A program made the position numbers and the translations under genes. From Candidatus Latescibacteria bacterium 4484_7 (GTDB taxonomy: Bacteria > Krumholzibacteriota > Krumholzibacteriia > Krumholzibacteriales > Krumholzibacteriaceae), in NCBI GenBank assembly GCA_002085285.1, contig NATK01000136.1:1-6457 (forward strand): 6,457 bases of DNA. The letters run 5' to 3'. This document shows positions 4,715 through 6,457 of this stretch, piece by piece; position 1 is the first letter of the stretch; each line of letters begins with the position of its first letter. The notes under the pieces were generated by a model. It saw only the letters and a list, made by a program, of their open reading frames with translations, searched no databases and was not told the origin of the DNA.

Positions 4715-6457
4715 CAGTCATCCATCTTGTTTTTGTCGTTCTTGTTGCGCCTGAACAACCTCTTTCCGTACTCCTGCCACCCCATCTTTTTGACCTTTGC
4801 ATCCTTGTCTTCTCTCAAATCCACCTTCTTCTCGAGATCAATGCCTTCGATCTTCGCCCCTTCGGATATAGGTTTAGGCGTCTCTATAGACTCATCCTTC
4901 TCCAAATGCGGTTTCTTGCCTCCTAAGTTTTCTATCGATGGGGCCTCAGTGACGACTTCATCCGACGATTCGACATCCGCGGAGGTCGATTCGACATTAT
5001 CGATCTCTTTGGTATCGTTCAGCGAACTCTTCACAGCCGACAACTCATCTATCGCTCCTTCGATCGACATGAAATGCGGAATCAACGGCTCGAACCCAAG
5101 ATCCCTGAATATCTTGAATACCTCGGCGTTCATCCCCGTTACCGCAAAGACTCCATTCCTCTTTTCCATACTCTGCATCGATTTCACCATTATTCCCCAG
5201 CCGCTGCTGCTGATATAAGGCACATCAGCAAGGTCAACCAGGATAACCGGCGCATCACTTTCGACCGCCCTGTCCAGGACATTTTCAAGATCGAAAGAGG
5301 TTGAAGAGTCTATCGCACCGTCTGTATCGAGAATAATGAATTTGTTGCCGTCGAGCTTCTTTTCATAGATACTGGTCCTCAATTCACCTTTCTCGCTGTG
5401 CCCTGCGAGATCTGTTGAGGTTGCTTTCTTTTCCTTTTTCCGTTCGAAAAGTGGTGTAAATTCGACCTGTTCGACCTGACGATCGAAGTCTTCTATAGCC
5501 TCGGTCAAAACGCTGAAAGAACGCATGATCGAATCGAAACCGAGCATATGGAAAACACTTATCTCCTTTATCCTCGACGAAAAGACACCCCAGCCGCTGC
5601 TACTCACATATTCGACGCGTGACATGTCTATCACGAGTTTGATGTTTCCCTTGTCGATGAATGAATCGATAATATCTTTGAGACTCATGCTGCTTACCGT
5701 ATCGATCACACCCATGAGGTAGAGAACGGTGATTTCTCCTTCTTTACCGACGGTGCCCGCTTCGACCTTGAGAGGCGTCCACGCCGAAGAATCTTCATCG
5801 AAACTCACTCCCTCGACGTCGACCTCGGAAGACGCATACTGCCTCACCTCGAGTGTCTCTCCTTCTTTGCTCCCCTCGAAAGCCTCCTCGAGTCTCTTCA
5901 TCCTCTCTTTGAATGGCAGCTTGATGAATTCCACTGCCTCATCGAGAGTATGATAATGCATGATAATCTCCTGGAATCCAAGAAGCTCGTAGATATCGTA
6001 AACCTCCGAAGACATTCCTACTAGAACAACATCACCCTCACCTTCTCTCAATCCTTTTACCCTACCCGTGAATATTCCCCAACCACCGCTGCTGATGTAT
6101 GTCACATCGTTCAAATCGATAATTACCTTTTTGTAACCGTATTCATAGACGCTCTCGAGGATACCTTCGAGATCCTGGGCCGAAGAGGAATCGAGATGTC
6201 CATTGATTTTCAAGAGAACGATCTCGTTGTCGAGCTCCTCCGTCTCGACATCAACTCCGACAAGATTCCTCGAATCGGCGAGCCTCTCCTTGAGCTGCTC
6301 TCTGTCCTTCTTCGATGCATCGCTGGTGACGGTTTCTTGAGATCCCGCGCCGATCGCAGCGGGCGCTTCTTCTGGATGCTCCGTTCCCCTATCGGGCTCC
6401 GCAATCAAAGGTTGCGCCTCATGTTCACCCTCTCGTGATAAGCCCTCTTCGAATGCG
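4714..6457 (-). CDS. Poly-STAS protein with acidic linker and basic tail (5' end beyond the window)
   Basis: The frame is open to the right edge (about 580 residues visible), so the true start is outside; the first in-window start-like codon, TTG 6408, has no reason to be used. Numbering from TTG 6408, STAS domains lie at about 51-163, 215-308 and 350-458. Their signatures are YISSGGWG (104-111), YVSSSGWG (267-274) and YISSSGWG (398-405). The edge residues AFEEG resemble the end of another STAS domain, so a fourth is likely. The second domain lacks about 17 residues between RIKEI and VFHMLGF, where the others carry a central strand. Linkers are charged and probably disordered; residues 460-535 are acidic, and the last 25 or so are basic (KVKKMGWQEYGKRLFRRNKN). 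There are no membrane helices. STAS domains act as phospho-regulated binding modules in partner switching; a chain of them could be a scaffold with several docking sites. The stop overlaps the ParA start by one base, implying coupled production. Confidence 0.92.
   Translation of the reverse strand, partial: AFEEGLSREGEHEAQPLIAEPDRGTEHPEEAPAAIGAGSQETVTSDASKKDREQLKERLADSRNLVGVDVETEELDNEIVLLKINGHLDSSSAQDLEGILESVYEYGYKKVIIDLNDVTYISSGGWGIFTGRVKGLREGEGDVVLVGMSSEVYDIYELLGFQEIIMHYHTLDEAVEFIKLPFKERMKRLEEAFEGSKEGETLEVRQYASSEVDVEGVSFDEDSSAWTPLKVEAGTVGKEGEITVLYLMGVIDTVSSMSLKDIIDSFIDKGNIKLVIDMSRVEYVSSSGWGVFSSRIKEISVFHMLGFDSIMRSFSVLTEAIEDFDRQVEQVEFTPLFERKKEKKATSTDLAGHSEKGELRTSIYEKKLDGNKFIILDTDGAIDSSTSFDLENVLDRAVESDAPVILVDLADVPYISSSGWGIMVKSMQSMEKRNGVFAVTGMNAEVFKIFRDLGFEPLIPHFMSIEGAIDELSAVKSSLNDTKEIDNVESTSADVESSDEVVTEAPSIENLGGKKPHLEKDESIETPKPISEGAKIEGIDLEKKVDLREDKDAKVKKMGWQEYGKRLFRRNKNDKNKMDD

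Noticed and set aside
4592..5218. A 208-codon plus-strand ORF.
   Set aside because: It is antisense to the poly-STAS and ParA genes, is serine- and phenylalanine-rich as expected for the complement of their codons, and shows no domain.

Overview
The window carries one co-directional block of genes, all read from the minus strand. In order of transcription (right to left) they are: a large protein built of repeated STAS domains (open at the right edge), a ParA/Soj-type ATPase, a tetratricopeptide-repeat (TPR) protein, two small single-domain STAS proteins in tandem, a roughly 200-base spacer holding a 17-bp direct repeat, and a membrane-anchored von Willebrand factor A (VWA) protein whose reading frame is broken and which runs off the left edge. 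I see no rRNA, tRNA, CRISPR array or insertion sequence.

The gene families are bacterial and chromosomal in style. Two-helix VWA proteins with a glutamine-amidotransferase-like C-terminal region, a TPR protein with its particular N-terminal module, and STAS domains with the signature Y-[IV]-S-S-[ASG]-G-W-G together suggest an uncultivated Gram-negative-type lineage, perhaps in or near the FCB group. That placement is an inference from general style and is weak.

Layout: 4714-6457 poly-STAS protein (three STAS domains visible, probably a fourth beyond the edge, then an acidic linker and a basic tail); 3968-4714 ParA-like ATPase, joined to the previous gene by a one-base TGATG overlap; 3820-3967 an AT-rich spacer; 2701-3819 TPR protein; 2286-2654 and 1801-2259 the two small STAS proteins, 26 bases apart; 1593-1800 a spacer with the direct repeat, a possible small ORF and a possible promoter; 924-1580 the N-terminal half of the VWA protein (two membrane helices and the VWA domain); 1-988 its C-terminal half in the next frame.

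The five visible STAS domains share one unusual signature and probably arose by duplication. STAS domains normally serve as anti-sigma-factor antagonists or scaffolds in partner switching, controlled by serine kinases and PP2C phosphatases, but none of those enzymes is in this window. The coupling of a poly-STAS protein to a ParA ATPase, which in other systems positions cargo over the nucleoid, is the most distinctive aspect. It raises the possibility of a spatially organised STAS signalling assembly. The two apparent internal losses, one in the second STAS repeat and one in the VWA gene, deserve checking as real events or sequence errors.
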